Positions 1 to 8,837 of a DNA stretch of 64,000 nucleotides are shown here, in pieces. Source of the stretch: Erwinia phyllosphaerae (GTDB taxonomy: Bacteria; Pseudomonadota; Gammaproteobacteria; Enterobacterales; Enterobacteriaceae); assembly GCF_019132875.1 (NCBI RefSeq), contig NZ_JAHSPF010000013.1, forward strand, positions 62,001 through 126,000, given 5' to 3'. The position numbers were made by a program, and so were the translations under genes. The notes beneath the pieces were generated by a model. It worked only from the letters and a program-made list of their open reading frames with translations, made no database searches and had not been told where the DNA came from. Positions within the stretch are counted from its first letter, which is position 1. The number at the start of each line of letters is the position of its first letter.

Positions 1-1275
1 ATGACGCCGCTGCTCGATAATGAGCAGCGGCAGGGCACCATGATTGAACAGCACGTGGAAGCGGAACTGATGCAGGATCCGCCCAACGATTTAATGTGGT
101 GGCGCAGGCTGTTCCGCGCCATCGATAAGTGGGCGCCGCCGGGACAACGCCTGCTGCTGGTTACCAGCGAAGGACGCGTTATCGGCGCGCAACACAGCGA
201 AATGCAGGTCATTCGCAACTTTATTGGCCAGTCGGACAACGCCGATCACCCGCAGAAAAAGAAGTATGGCCGGATCGAAATGATTGGGCCCTTTTCCGTG
301 CGTGACGGTGAAGACAGCTACCAGCTCTATCTGATCAGACCTGCCGGCAGCTCGCAGCTCGACTTTATCAATCTACTGTTCGATCGTCCGCTACTGCTGC
401 TGATAGTGACGATGTTGATTAGCTCGCCGCTGCTGCTGTGGCTGGCGTGGAGCCTGGCGAAACCGGCGCGCAAACTCAAGCATGCTGCCGATGATGTCGC
501 GGCAGGCAATCTTCGACAACGACCGGAGCTGGAAGCGGGGCCGCAAGAATTCCTTGCCGCAGGCTCAAGCTTCAATCAGATGGTCAGCGCGCTGGAGCGG
601 ATGATGACCGCGCAGCAGCGCCTGCTGTCCGATATCTCACATGAACTCCGTACGCCGCTAACGCGCTTACAGCTGGCTACCGCGCTAATGCGGCGGCGGC
701 ATGGTGAAGGCAAGGAACTTCAGCGTATCGAGATGGAAGCGCAAAGGCTGGACGGCATGATCAACGATCTGCTGGTGCTTTCGCGCACCCAGCATAAAAA
801 CGCGCTGGTCAGCGAGGCGATGAAGGCAAATCATTTGTGGTCTGGCGTACTGGATGATGCCCGGTTTGAAGCAGAACAAATGGGGAAAACGCTGGAAGTC
901 CCTTATCCACCGGGTCCGTGGCCGCTTTACGGCAACCCGAGCGCGCTGGATAGCGCCCTGGAAAATATTGTTCGTAACGCGCTACGCTACTCACATACTA
1001 AAATCATGGTGAGCTTTTCCGTAGATAAACAGGGCATTACTATCCATGTGGATGATGATGGCCCGGGCGTTAGCGCTGAAGATCGTGAGCAAATTTTCCG
1101 GCCATTTTACCGAACCGATGAAGCGCGCGATCGTGAATCCGGTGGTACCGGTCTGGGGCTGGCTATTGTAGAAACGGCCATTCAGCAGCATCGCGGCTGG
1201 GTAAAGGCAGATGATAGTCCGTTAGGTGGCCTGCGGCTGACGCTCTGGCTACCGCTTTATACCAGCAATAACTAG
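1..1275 (+). CDS. cpxA: CpxA envelope-stress sensor histidine kinase, 5' end outside window
   Basis: Sensor kinase of the CpxAR envelope-stress system: it senses misfolded periplasmic proteins and phosphorylates CpxR. The visible 424 residues match E. coli CpxA from about residue 35 to the end, so the first transmembrane helix lies before the window and the ATG at base 1 is internal. Visible parts in order are the periplasmic sensor, the second transmembrane segment (LLLLIVTMLISSPLLLWLAW), a HAMP linker, the H-box SDISHELRTPL (His codon at 640-642, E. coli His248), and the ATPase N, G1 and G2 boxes (ENIVRNALRYS, DDDGPGV, GGTGLGLAI). cpxR should lie just upstream. In E. coli cpxA is not next to trmL. 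Confidence 0.97.
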   Translation: MTPLLDNEQRQGTMIEQHVEAELMQDPPNDLMWWRRLFRAIDKWAPPGQRLLLVTSEGRVIGAQHSEMQVIRNFIGQSDNADHPQKKKYGRIEMIGPFSVRDGEDSYQLYLIRPAGSSQLDFINLLFDRPLLLLIVTMLISSPLLLWLAWSLAKPARKLKHAADDVAAGNLRQRPELEAGPQEFLAAGSSFNQMVSALERMMTAQQRLLSDISHELRTPLTRLQLATALMRRRHGEGKELQRIEMEAQRLDGMINDLLVLSRTQHKNALVSEAMKANHLWSGVLDDARFEAEQMGKTLEVPYPPGPWPLYGNPSALDSALENIVRNALRYSHTKIMVSFSVDKQGITIHVDDDGPGVSAEDREQIFRPFYRTDEARDRESGGTGLGLAIVETAIQQHRGWVKADDSPLGGLRLTLWLPLYTSNN

Positions 1276-1362
1276 TTCGCCAGGGGCAGACGGAAAGCCG
1301 TTTATCTGCCCACTGCTCCGCATGTCGGCAACATACCTGATCCATTGCGAATAATTTGCTAT

Positions 1363-1392
1363 GCTGCGGCCCTTCTGACCGAGGGCCGCAGC
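1363..1392 (+). promoter_or_regulatory. 11-bp perfect GC-rich hairpin directly before the trmL start
   Basis: The arms are GCTGCGGCCCT (1363-1373) and AGGGCCGCAGC (1382-1392), with an 8-nt loop. The trmL ATG follows two bases later. The only SD-like bases, GAGGG at 1381-1385, lie at the loop/arm boundary and would be largely paired. A TATGCT -10-like hexamer overlaps the 5' arm, so a transcript starting near 1370 would lack part of that arm. Read-through mRNA from cpxA would carry the whole stem. A regulatory role is inference. Confidence 0.5.
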
Positions 1393-1394
1393 CG

Positions 1395-1868
1395 ATGCTG
1401 AATATCGTACTTTTTGAACCTGAAATTCCCCCAAACACCGGCAATATCATTCGCCTGTGCGCCAATACCGGCTTCCGCCTGCATTTGATTGAACCACTGG
1501 GCTTTACGTGGGACGACAAGCGTTTACGCCGCGCCGGGCTGGATTACCATGAATTTACTGCTATTCAGCGTCACGCCGACTATGCCGCTTTCCTGAGCGC
1601 AGAAGCGCCGCAGCGTCTTTTCGCCTTAACAACGAAAGGGACGCCAGCACATAGCGCGGTAAGTTATCAGCCTGGCGATTATTTGCTGTTTGGACCTGAA
1701 ACCCGTGGATTACCGGCAACGATTCTGGATGCGCTACCGCCGCAGCAGAAAATTCGCATCCCTATGCAGCCGGACAGCCGCAGCATGAACCTGTCAAATG
1801 CCGTTTCCGTGGTGGTTTATGAAGCGTGGCGCCAGCTCGACTATGCGGGCGCGCTGCTTAAGAAGTGA
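1395..1868 (+). CDS. trmL: TrmL tRNA (cytidine/uridine-2'-O-)-methyltransferase
   Basis: Methylates the 2'-O of the wobble nucleotide (Cm34/cmnm5Um34) in the two tRNA-Leu isoacceptors, using S-adenosylmethionine. The start at 1395 ([17 protein letters not shown]) gives 157 residues, the same length as E. coli TrmL; an upstream in-frame ATG at 1356 adds 13 non-conserved residues. SPOUT knot motifs are visible: N-terminal PEIPPNTGN, motif 2 [11 protein letters not shown], and motif 3 [19 protein letters not shown]. It lies 119 bases after cpxA and is convergent with cysE (27 bases apart). Confidence 0.96.
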   Translation: MLNIVLFEPEIPPNTGNIIRLCANTGFRLHLIEPLGFTWDDKRLRRAGLDYHEFTAIQRHADYAAFLSAEAPQRLFALTTKGTPAHSAVSYQPGDYLLFGPETRGLPATILDALPPQQKIRIPMQPDSRSMNLSNAVSVVVYEAWRQLDYAGALLKK

Positions 1869-1895
1869 CAGGCGTGATGCTGGCCTGCGAGACAG

Positions 1896-2717
1896 TCAGA
1901 TACCGTCGCCAAACTCAAAGCCCGGCACCATACCGTTGAAATGCTGATCCATTTCCATTGAGGGTTTATCGCTGCTGGGTTTACCAACGATGCGCGCCGG
2001 CACGCCCGCAGCGGTAGTGTGCGGCGGGACGGGCTGCAGCACCACGGAACCCGCGCCAATTTTCGCGCCGCGCCCTACTTCGATATTGCCCAGGACCTTT
2101 GCGCCCGCGCCGATCATTACGCCTTCACGAATTTTAGGATGGCGATCGCCGCTGGTTTTCCCTGTACCGCCCAGCGTTACCGACTGCAAAATAGAGACGT
2201 CATCTTCAATAACCGCCGTTTCGCCCACCACGATGCCCGTAGCATGGTCAAGCATAATGCCGCGGCCAATTGTCGCTGCCGGATGAATATCGACGGCAAA
2301 AGAAACAGAGACCTCGTTTTGCAGATAAACGGCCAGCGCGCGGCGGCCTTCCTTCCATAGCCAGTGCCCGATACGGTAAGCCTGTAAGGCGTGAAAACCT
2401 TTCAGGTAGAGCAGCGGCGTGGAATATTTATCAATGGCCGGATCGCGCTGGCGCACGGCCTGGATATCACAGGCGGCGGACTGGATCATGCTCGCATCCT
2501 GCTTGTAGGCTTCCTGAACAATTTCGCGGATGGCGATGGCAGGCATAATGGGATTCGCCAGCTTGTTGGCCAGCATATAGCTCAGCGCGCTGCCCAGATC
2601 GTCATGCTTCAATAGCGTGGCATGATAAAAACTGGCCAGCATCGGTTCGCACTCCGCCAGCGCACGCGCTTCCTCTTTGATATAATCCCAGACCAGTTCA
2701 GGATCTACACACGGCAT
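1896..2717 (-). CDS. cysE: CysE serine O-acetyltransferase
   Basis: Makes O-acetylserine from serine and acetyl-CoA, the first committed step of cysteine synthesis. It forms a hexamer and binds CysK through its C-terminal Ile. The start at 2717 (MPCVDPELVW) is chosen because GGGGAGTAA precedes it; this gives 273 residues, the E. coli length. The N-terminal helical SAT domain (CEPMLASFYHATLLKH) is followed by the left-handed beta-helix of hexapeptide repeats, with the catalytic segment LDHATGIVVGETAVI. The C-terminus FEFGDGI keeps the terminal Ile needed for CysK docking. It is last in the leftward group, 52 bases after gpsA. Confidence 0.97.
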   Translation of the reverse strand: MPCVDPELVWDYIKEEARALAECEPMLASFYHATLLKHDDLGSALSYMLANKLANPIMPAIAIREIVQEAYKQDASMIQSAACDIQAVRQRDPAIDKYSTPLLYLKGFHALQAYRIGHWLWKEGRRALAVYLQNEVSVSFAVDIHPAATIGRGIMLDHATGIVVGETAVIEDDVSILQSVTLGGTGKTSGDRHPKIREGVMIGAGAKVLGNIEVGRGAKIGAGSVVLQPVPPHTTAAGVPARIVGKPSSDKPSMEMDQHFNGMVPGFEFGDGI

Positions 2718-2769
2718 TACTTTACTCCCCATCAAATAAAAGAATGCTACAGCGCGGCGCTTCCCTGTC

Positions 2770-3780
2770 TCAGCTGGTGCTGTTTTCGTCTTTCCTTGCG
2801 CGCCCGAGCAGGCTTAATGCTGCCTCCCGCGCGTTTTTTTGGCAATACAATACCTGATAAATTTGCTCGGTTATCGGCATCTCTACGCCGCAGCGCGCGG
2901 CCAGCGCCCTGACTTCTTTGGTATTTCGGAATCCTTCCACTACCTGACCAATGGTCTTTTGCGCGGTTTCTACATCGACGCCCTGCCCCAGCATCATGCC
3001 AAAGCGACGGTTGCGCGACTGGTTATCGGTACAGGTCAGCACCAGATCGCCCAGGCCTGCCATTCCCATAAAGGTAGTGGGGTCGGCTCCCAGCGCCACG
3101 CCCAGACGCGTCATTTCCGTCAGTCCACGGGTGATGAGCGCCGTTCTGGCATTCGCGCCAAAACCAATCCCGTCTGAAATACCGGCACCGATAGCAATAA
3201 CGTTTTTTACCGCGCCGCCAAGCTGCACGCCGATAAAGTCGGAGTTGCTATAAACGCGGAAGCTTTTGCCGCAGTGCAGCAGCTGCTGAATATCATCGGC
3301 AAATTCGGCATCCGTTGCAGCCAGGGCAATCGCCGTCGGCATGCCCGCCGCCAGCTCTTTAGCAAACGTCGGTCCGGAAATAGTCGCCAGTGGCAATTTG
3401 TCGCCCAGAATCTCGCGAGCCACGTCCTGCAACAGCCTTCCCGTTTCTTTTTCCAGGCCTTTTGTTGCCCAGACAATCCGGGAATCCGCACGCAGATGCG
3501 GTTTAATCTGCTGTAAAACGTCGCCGAATACGTGGCTGGGAACCACGACCAGCAGATCGCGGCTGGCGGCAATGGCCTTAGCCAGCGAGCTTTCAAGGCT
3601 CAGTGAATCAGGAAAGGGGACATCGGGCAGGAAAGCCGCATTGCAGCGGTCAGCCTGGAGCTGCGCCAGATGCTGTGGGTTATGGCCCCACATCACCACG
3701 TCGTGACCGTTTCGGGCCAGCGTGATAGCTAAAGCGGTGCCGTACGAGCCGGCACCGATAACGCTCATTGAAGCAGGCAT
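2770..3780 (-). CDS. gpsA: GpsA glycerol-3-phosphate dehydrogenase (NAD(P)+)
   Basis: Reduces dihydroxyacetone phosphate to sn-glycerol-3-phosphate in the cytosol, supplying the phospholipid backbone. Its 336 residues are close to E. coli's 339. The dinucleotide-binding motif [10 protein letters not shown] is near residue 10. The catalytic segment [17 protein letters not shown] and the substrate loop [14 protein letters not shown] follow. Its ATG shares one base with the secB stop (TGATG), so translation is probably coupled to secB, as in E. coli. Confidence 0.97.
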   Translation of the reverse strand: MPASMSVIGAGSYGTALAITLARNGHDVVMWGHNPQHLAQLQADRCNAAFLPDVPFPDSLSLESSLAKAIAASRDLLVVVPSHVFGDVLQQIKPHLRADSRIVWATKGLEKETGRLLQDVAREILGDKLPLATISGPTFAKELAAGMPTAIALAATDAEFADDIQQLLHCGKSFRVYSNSDFIGVQLGGAVKNVIAIGAGISDGIGFGANARTALITRGLTEMTRLGVALGADPTTFMGMAGLGDLVLTCTDNQSRNRRFGMMLGQGVDVETAQKTIGQVVEGFRNTKEVRALAARCGVEMPITEQIYQVLYCQKNAREAALSLLGRARKDENSTS

Positions 3781-4244
3781 CAGGCATCCTGTTGCGGTGC
3801 GGCGCCTTCGCTTGACTGCTGGAGGTAGTTCATAAACAGCGCGTCAAAGTTTACTGGCGCCAGGTTAAGCTGCGGGAAAGTACCACGGGAAACCAGGCTG
3901 GTAATGCATTCGCGTGCATAAGGGAACAGAATGTTCGGGCAGTATGCGCCCAGGCAATGCGCCATCTGGTTGCCGTCGATACCGGCCACGGAGAAGATGC
4001 CCGCCTGCTGCACTTCACACAGGAACGCGGTTTCTTCACCAACGGTCGCGGTCACGGTTACGCGCAGGACGACTTCATACACATCGTCTGCCAGCTGAGA
4101 GGATGCCGTATCCAGATCCAGCTTCACTTCTGGTTCCCACTCTTTCTGGAAAACCTGGGGTGCGTTTGGCGCTTCAAAAGAGACATCTTTCGTGTAGATA
4201 CGCTGGATCTGGAAAGACATCTCGGTATTGTTTTGTTCTGACAT
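3780..4244 (-). CDS. secB: SecB protein-export chaperone
   Basis: Cytosolic homotetrameric chaperone that holds secretory preproteins unfolded and hands them to SecA. It has 154 residues (155 in E. coli). The N-terminus [20 protein letters not shown] and the central [19 protein letters not shown] segment are diagnostic. The C-terminal acidic, SecA-binding tail is present. It sits between grxC (50 bases) and gpsA (overlap), the usual enterobacterial order. Confidence 0.97.
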   Translation of the reverse strand: MSEQNNTEMSFQIQRIYTKDVSFEAPNAPQVFQKEWEPEVKLDLDTASSQLADDVYEVVLRVTVTATVGEETAFLCEVQQAGIFSVAGIDGNQMAHCLGAYCPNILFPYARECITSLVSRGTFPQLNLAPVNFDALFMNYLQQSSEGAAPQQDA

Positions 4245-4294
4245 GTTACGTAATCCTATGGGTTAATAATCCGTTATTGCGCCACTTGCCCGTT

Positions 4295-4546
4295 TTATTT
4301 TAACAGCGGGTCGAGGCCCTGGCGGCCATCAAGGGCGTAAAGGTCGTCACAGCCGCCAACGTGCTGTGCATCAATAAAAATTTGCGGAACGGTGGTACGG
4401 CCGCTGCGTTTGATCATCTCTTCGCGCTTCTCAGCATCGCCGTCGATAGCGATTTCCTGATAGTTCACCCCTTTTTGACTCAGCAGCGCTTTCGCCCGAT
4501 GGCAAAAAGGACAGGTTGCTTTGGTGTAGATCTCAACGTTCGCCAT
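4295..4546 (-). CDS. grxC: GrxC glutaredoxin 3
   Basis: Small thiol-disulfide oxidoreductase that uses glutathione to reduce protein disulfides and mixed disulfides. It has 83 residues, with the active site C12-P-F-C15; E. coli has CPYC, so the third residue is Phe instead of Tyr. The glutathione-binding TVP motif (TTVPQIFID) and the GGCDDLYAL segment are present. It lies 16 bases after yibN and upstream of secB in the same leftward group. Confidence 0.96.
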   Translation of the reverse strand: MANVEIYTKATCPFCHRAKALLSQKGVNYQEIAIDGDAEKREEMIKRSGRTTVPQIFIDAQHVGGCDDLYALDGRQGLDPLLK

Positions 4547-4562
4547 ACCTTACCTCCAGAGA

Positions 4563-4994
4563 TTATTTGCCGCGCACCAGCGGAAGGTTTTCACCGCTCC
4601 AGCCTGATACACCATCTTTTAAAATGAAAACCTGTTCAAAGCCGGCTGCGGTTAGCTGGGCAGCAGGTTCTGCGGCAGAAACGCCGTTAGCGCACACCAC
4701 GATAACCGGCTGCGCCTTATATTTTTCCAGTTCGCTAAAGCTCCCTTTTTTGATATCGGCAGCCAGCACGTTAATCGCGTTAGAAATATGGCCTTTACGG
4801 AAGTCATCGCGCCCACGCACGTCGACCACTACGGCTTCTTCTTTATTGATCAAACGGGTCGCCTCGCCGCGGCTAATCGTTTTTACTTTGGAGAACATGC
4901 CTTTAACGGTGGTCACGATCACTAAAACCAGCAGGACGACCCATGCCAGACTGAGAATGGTATGGTTGCCTGCGAACTGCATAATATCTTGCAT
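4563..4994 (-). CDS. yibN: YibN, membrane-anchored rhodanese-like protein
   Basis: An N-terminal transmembrane helix (about residues 13-30) anchors a single rhodanese domain. Start 4994 (MQDIMQF) gives 143 residues, equal to E. coli YibN; an in-frame TTG at 5006 is possible but its GGGAG would be too close. The active-site loop reads [14 protein letters not shown] with Cys101, resembling a canonical rhodanese CxxGx(A/S) loop. The E. coli protein, as I recall it, has DGSGMQCQ here with the Cys shifted. Recent work links E. coli YibN to the SecYEG/YidC insertion machinery. First gene of the leftward group. Confidence 0.92.
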   Translation of the reverse strand: MQDIMQFAGNHTILSLAWVVLLVLVIVTTVKGMFSKVKTISRGEATRLINKEEAVVVDVRGRDDFRKGHISNAINVLAADIKKGSFSELEKYKAQPVIVVCANGVSAAEPAAQLTAAGFEQVFILKDGVSGWSGENLPLVRGK

Positions 4995-5321
4995 GAGGGG
5001 TAACAACTCCCGAAAGGGTTAATAAGCGAAAACAAGGCTTCTGAGTATACCTGCCAGGCGTTTCATGTACAGCCGTGATGCGGTCAGAGTTGCGTTTTCT
5101 GCGGCAGATTTCCCAAAAAAATTGCGTCAGGACAAAATAGTCTGCTCAGGCCAGGATTGCGTTAATCTCAAGCGCTGTTTTCTTATACAGGCCACCAGCA
5201 GTATTTTGTTTTCTCTTAGGACTTTTCTTTGTCTTCACTCCTCTTTTTGACACTGATAGAAACGCAAAAGCCGCTATGGACGCTGGTAAGCCGCTGTTCA
5301 TCGTGGAATAATCCTCCTCCT
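4995..5321. other. Intergenic region between divergent yibN and envC (gpmM absent)
   Basis: About 330 bases with no gene I can support. In E. coli gpmM sits here, directly upstream of envC; no trace of it is visible. The stretch must carry the promoters for both the yibN group and the envC-yibQ pair. I see no hexamer pair strong enough to name. An in-frame extension of envC through 5229-5321 has no homology to EnvC. Confidence 0.6.
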
Positions 5322-6626
5322 ATGAGGGAAAAAGCGACAGTTTCATATTTCCGAACCCCCGCTAACGGATTAGCCCCGGCCACTCCGTCACGATTGGGCA
5401 TGTTCACCCTGTCTGCCAGCCTGTTTTGCGCTGGTCTTTTACTGCTGCCTGCGGTAAGCCACGCGGACGATAACAAGTCTGCGCTGTCCAGCCTGCAACA
5501 GGATATTGCGGCCAAGGAAAAAAGCGTTCAGCAGCAGAAGCAGCAGCGCGGTAAGCTGCTCGACCAGCTGCAGAGCCAGGAAAAAATCATTGCTCAGGCC
5601 AGCCGTCAGCTGCGGGAAACCCAGCAGGCCCTCACCTCGTTAAACGGTGAGATTGCGGCGCTTACCGCCTCCATCAGCAAGCTACAAATCCAGCAGGCGA
5701 AGCAGGAAAAAATCCTTGCTGAACAGCTCGATGCCGCCTTCCGCCAGGGTCAGCACAACGGCCTACAGCTTATTCTCAGCAGCGAAGAGAGCCAGCGCAG
5801 CGAGCGTATTCTGGCCTATTTTGGCTATCTTAATACCGCCCGTCAGCACTCCATAGACGAGCTGAAAAAGACCCGCAGCGATCTCTCCTCGCAAAAGGCT
5901 TCGCTGGTGGATAAGCAGGCCAGGCAAAAAGCCATGCTTACCCAGCAACAGGCGCAGCAGCAAAAGCTGGAAAGCGCTCGCGTTGCCCGTAAACAAACGC
6001 TGACCACGCTGGAATCCTCGCTCGAGAAAGACCAGGCGCAGCTGCAGGAGATGCGTGAGAACGAAAGCCGCCTGCGCGATAAAATCGCCAAAGCAGAGCG
6101 GGAAGCGCGTGCCAGAGCAGAAAAAGAAGCCAGAGATGCCGAGCGCGTACGTCAACGCGAAGCGCAGGCGAAGAGTAAAGGCACTACCTATAAACCCACC
6201 GAAGGCGAACGCTCGCTAATGGCCCGTACCGGCGGTCTTGGACGACCGGCTGGCCAGCTGCTGTGGCCCGTTCACGGTTCGATTGAGCACCGTTTCGGCG
6301 AACAGCTGCAGGGCGAGCTGCGCTGGAAAGGGCTGGTGATTAACGCACCGGAAGGTCGCGAAGTAAAAGCCGTCGCCGATGGCCGAGTCCTGATGGCGGA
6401 CTGGCTACAGGGCTATGGCCTGGTAGTGGTAATCGAACACGGTAAAGGCGATATGAGCCTGTACGGTTATAACCAGAGCGCGCTGGTCAGCGTGGGCGCT
6501 CAGGTTAAAGCGGGCCAGCCTGTGGCGCTGGTCGGTACCAGCGGCGGCCGGGGCACACCGTCGCTTTACTTTGAAATCCGCCGCCAGGGACAGGCCGTTA
6601 ATCCACTTCCGTGGTTGGGAAAATAA
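5322..6626 (+). CDS. envC: EnvC murein hydrolase activator
   Basis: Periplasmic activator of the amidases AmiA and AmiB at the division site, recruited by FtsEX. The start MREKATVSYFR gives 434 residues (E. coli 419) and a signal-peptide-like segment ending LLLPAVSHA near residue 50, followed by DDNKSALSS. A long coiled coil (about residues 55-270, rich in Gln, Lys and Glu) leads to the C-terminal degenerate LytM domain (LVVVIEHGKGDMSLYGYNQS to LYFEIRRQGQAVNPLPWLGK). The start is not fixed by a good SD. Confidence 0.93.
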   Translation: MREKATVSYFRTPANGLAPATPSRLGMFTLSASLFCAGLLLLPAVSHADDNKSALSSLQQDIAAKEKSVQQQKQQRGKLLDQLQSQEKIIAQASRQLRETQQALTSLNGEIAALTASISKLQIQQAKQEKILAEQLDAAFRQGQHNGLQLILSSEESQRSERILAYFGYLNTARQHSIDELKKTRSDLSSQKASLVDKQARQKAMLTQQQAQQQKLESARVARKQTLTTLESSLEKDQAQLQEMRENESRLRDKIAKAEREARARAEKEARDAERVRQREAQAKSKGTTYKPTEGERSLMARTGGLGRPAGQLLWPVHGSIEHRFGEQLQGELRWKGLVINAPEGREVKAVADGRVLMADWLQGYGLVVVIEHGKGDMSLYGYNQSALVSVGAQVKAGQPVALVGTSGGRGTPSLYFEIRRQGQAVNPLPWLGK

Positions 6627-6629
6627 CTT

Positions 6630-7562
6630 TTGTCATCTTTTCATAAAATCAGCGCGGCGCTGACGGGCTTGCTGATAGCCTGTTCAGCACACGCGGGCAA
6701 GCTCGCTATCGTTATTGACGATTTTGGCTACCGTCCGGCTCAGGAAAACCAGGTGCTACAGATGTCGCCGCAGATCTCCGTTGCGGTATTGCCAGACGCG
6801 ACCCACGCGCGGGAAATGGCCACAAAAGCGCATCAGGACGGCCATGAAGTGCTGATCCACCTGCCGATGGCGCCGCTGAGCAAACAACCGCTGGAAAAAA
6901 ATACGCTGCGTCCGGATATGTCCAGCGCAGAGGTTGAACGGATTATTCGGGAAGCCGTGGCAAAAGTGCCCTATGCCGTTGGTTTGAATAACCACATGGG
7001 CAGCGCGATGACCTCCAGCCTGCCGGGCATGCAGAAAGTCATGCAGGTCCTGAATCACTATAATTTTTACTTTCTCGACAGTATGACCATTGCCGGTAGC
7101 CAGTCGACTCGCGCAGCAGTCGGCACCAGCGTTAAAGTCATCAAGCGGCGCGTTTTCCTGGACGATACGCAAAACGAAGCTGATATCCGCAAACAGTTCC
7201 AGCGCGCGGTCCAGCTGGCTCAGCGTGACGGTTCAGCTATCGCTATCGGCCATCCTCACCCTACTACGGTGAAGGTGCTGCAACAGATGCTGCCGACGCT
7301 GCCCGCCGATATCACTCTGGTCAGACCGAGCCAGCTGTTGAACGAGCCGCAGCACGAAGGCCATCAACCGCTGCCGTCAGTAACCAAACCGACGCCGCCG
7401 CGTAATCCGTTTAAAGGCGTAAAAACCTGTCCGGGCAAGCCTGAGTTTGTTCCTGCGAGCCGGGCAATAAACGCCATAACGGAAAGCATTGCCGACAGCG
7501 CTGGCGTACGCTATATCCACACCTATTTCTCTGGCCTGAAAATTGAGCTGGGGAAAGACTAA
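6630..7562 (+). CDS. yibQ: YibQ, divergent polysaccharide deacetylase family protein
   Basis: Periplasmic protein of the divergent polysaccharide deacetylase family (DUF610), function unknown. The start is TTG at 6630, three bases after the envC stop, with GGGA upstream; it gives a clean signal peptide MSSFHKISAALTGLLIACSAHA. Conserved YibQ segments follow: KLAIVIDDFGYRP, HEVLIHLPMAPLSKQPLEK, GLNNHMGSAMTS and AIGHPHPTTVKVLQQ. The envC-yibQ pairing is conserved, suggesting a cell-wall role. The C-terminal 60 residues diverge from E. coli. Confidence 0.93.
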   Translation: MSSFHKISAALTGLLIACSAHAGKLAIVIDDFGYRPAQENQVLQMSPQISVAVLPDATHAREMATKAHQDGHEVLIHLPMAPLSKQPLEKNTLRPDMSSAEVERIIREAVAKVPYAVGLNNHMGSAMTSSLPGMQKVMQVLNHYNFYFLDSMTIAGSQSTRAAVGTSVKVIKRRVFLDDTQNEADIRKQFQRAVQLAQRDGSAIAIGHPHPTTVKVLQQMLPTLPADITLVRPSQLLNEPQHEGHQPLPSVTKPTPPRNPFKGVKTCPGKPEFVPASRAINAITESIADSAGVRYIHTYFSGLKIELGKD

Positions 7563-7604
7563 TTTCGCCTCTTACAGCGGCGGTCACAAGGATCTGCAGG
7601 CAGC

Positions 7605-8837
7605 ATGACGCAGCGTAAAAAAATCCTGTTGCTGGATACCGGCAACGAATGGGGTGGCGGCACCAACAGCATGCTTGAGCTGCTGAAGCGCATCGATCGC
7701 GATCGCTTCGCCGTTCACTGCTGTTTTTATCATAACTATCGTCGCGGCAGCGGCGATTCCATTGAGCAGGTGCTGGCAGCGCTGTCGATTCCGATCGTGT
7801 TCATTCCCCAGCGCCGCCAGCCTGGCTGGGCAAAAATAGTCAAAGAACTGCTGCGCTCGCTGGTTTTTTTCCATCGCGGCCTGCGGTTAAAGGCGGCCCG
7901 GTTTGTCGACAAGCTCTGGCGCATTCAGCCAAACGCCCGCAAAATTCGCCAGCTGCTTGCACAGCAGCAGAGCGACATGCTGTATATGAACAACCAGCCG
8001 GGCAGTAATGCAGAAGGCTATCTGGCCGCCAGCGGGCTTGCCGTCAGCGTGGTCCAGCACTGCCGTATCGAACCCGTGCTGGATAAGGAACTGGTGGCAA
8101 TGGTCAACCAGCGTGCCGATGCCGTCATCGCCGTTTCCAACGGAGTGCGTGATGTTTTGCTGAAGCACGGCGTTAAAGCAGAAAAGTGCTTTACCGTGTT
8201 CAACGCTATCGATATCTATCAGCCTTTACCTGAGCGTGCTGCGATGCGCAAAGAACTGCTGAACATTCAGGACGACACCTTCGTTTTTGGCAGCATCGGC
8301 TCGCTGATTGCCCGCAAATCTAATCACCATACCTTGCAGGCGCTGGCAACATTCGCCGCTGCTTTTCCGCAGGCGAACTGGCGAATGGTCATTCTGGGCG
8401 AAGGCCAGCAGCGAGAGGCGCTGGAACGACAGGCCAGACAGGCAGGTATTGCAGAACGCGTGATTTTTACCGGCTTTCGCAGCAATGCCCTGGAATATCT
8501 GGCTACTTTTGATGTCTTTATTCTGGCATCGAAGAGCGAAGGTCTGCCCCGCGTCGTGCTGGAAGCCATGCTGCTAAATACGGCAGTGGTGGGTTCGAAA
8601 GTGACCGGAACGGCAGAGCTAATCGAACACAATAAAACCGGTCTGCTGTTTGACTATGGTGATACTCAGGCTCTGGCTGGCCACATGCAAACGCTGTGGC
8701 AGGATGCGCAAAAACGTCAGCAGCTGGTGCAGCAGGCAAATCAGCACGTGAAAGAACACTATGCTATCGAGCACTATGTCTCTGGTGTAGAAACTATTTT
8801 AGAAAATGCGGCTTATGGAAACTCATCGCATGTTTGA
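7605..8837 (+). CDS. Glycosyltransferase family 4 protein, acceptor unknown
   Basis: GT-B fold glycosyltransferase of 410 residues, probably cytosolic or membrane-peripheral. The N-terminal acceptor half opens with LLLDTGNEWGGGTNSM, a family-4 glycine loop. The donor half carries FGSIGSLIARKSNH, VIFTGFRSNALEYL and the signature EGLPRVVLEAML near residue 310. It follows yibQ by 42 bases and overlaps the next gene, so envC-yibQ and this pair may share transcripts. It lies just upstream of the heptose/core-LPS genes, so an LPS or surface glycan role is likely; donor and acceptor cannot be read from the sequence. Confidence 0.88.
   Translation: MTQRKKILLLDTGNEWGGGTNSMLELLKRIDRDRFAVHCCFYHNYRRGSGDSIEQVLAALSIPIVFIPQRRQPGWAKIVKELLRSLVFFHRGLRLKAARFVDKLWRIQPNARKIRQLLAQQQSDMLYMNNQPGSNAEGYLAASGLAVSVVQHCRIEPVLDKELVAMVNQRADAVIAVSNGVRDVLLKHGVKAEKCFTVFNAIDIYQPLPERAAMRKELLNIQDDTFVFGSIGSLIARKSNHHTLQALATFAAAFPQANWRMVILGEGQQREALERQARQAGIAERVIFTGFRSNALEYLATFDVFILASKSEGLPRVVLEAMLLNTAVVGSKVTGTAELIEHNKTGLLFDYGDTQALAGHMQTLWQDAQKRQQLVQQANQHVKEHYAIEHYVSGVETILENAAYGNSSHV

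Noticed and set aside
1283..1311. cpxA terminator from the stem GGGCAGA/TCTGCCC
   Set aside because: The stem is followed by ACTGCTCCG, not a T-run, so it does not meet the intrinsic-terminator pattern.
2019..2360. Open frames antisense to cysE and many similar long frames opposite other genes
   Set aside because: They mirror codon structure of confirmed genes on the other strand, have no SD and no recognisable protein.
5229..5321. Longer envC start from base 5229
   Set aside because: The added 31 residues have no EnvC homology and would put the signal peptide too far inside.
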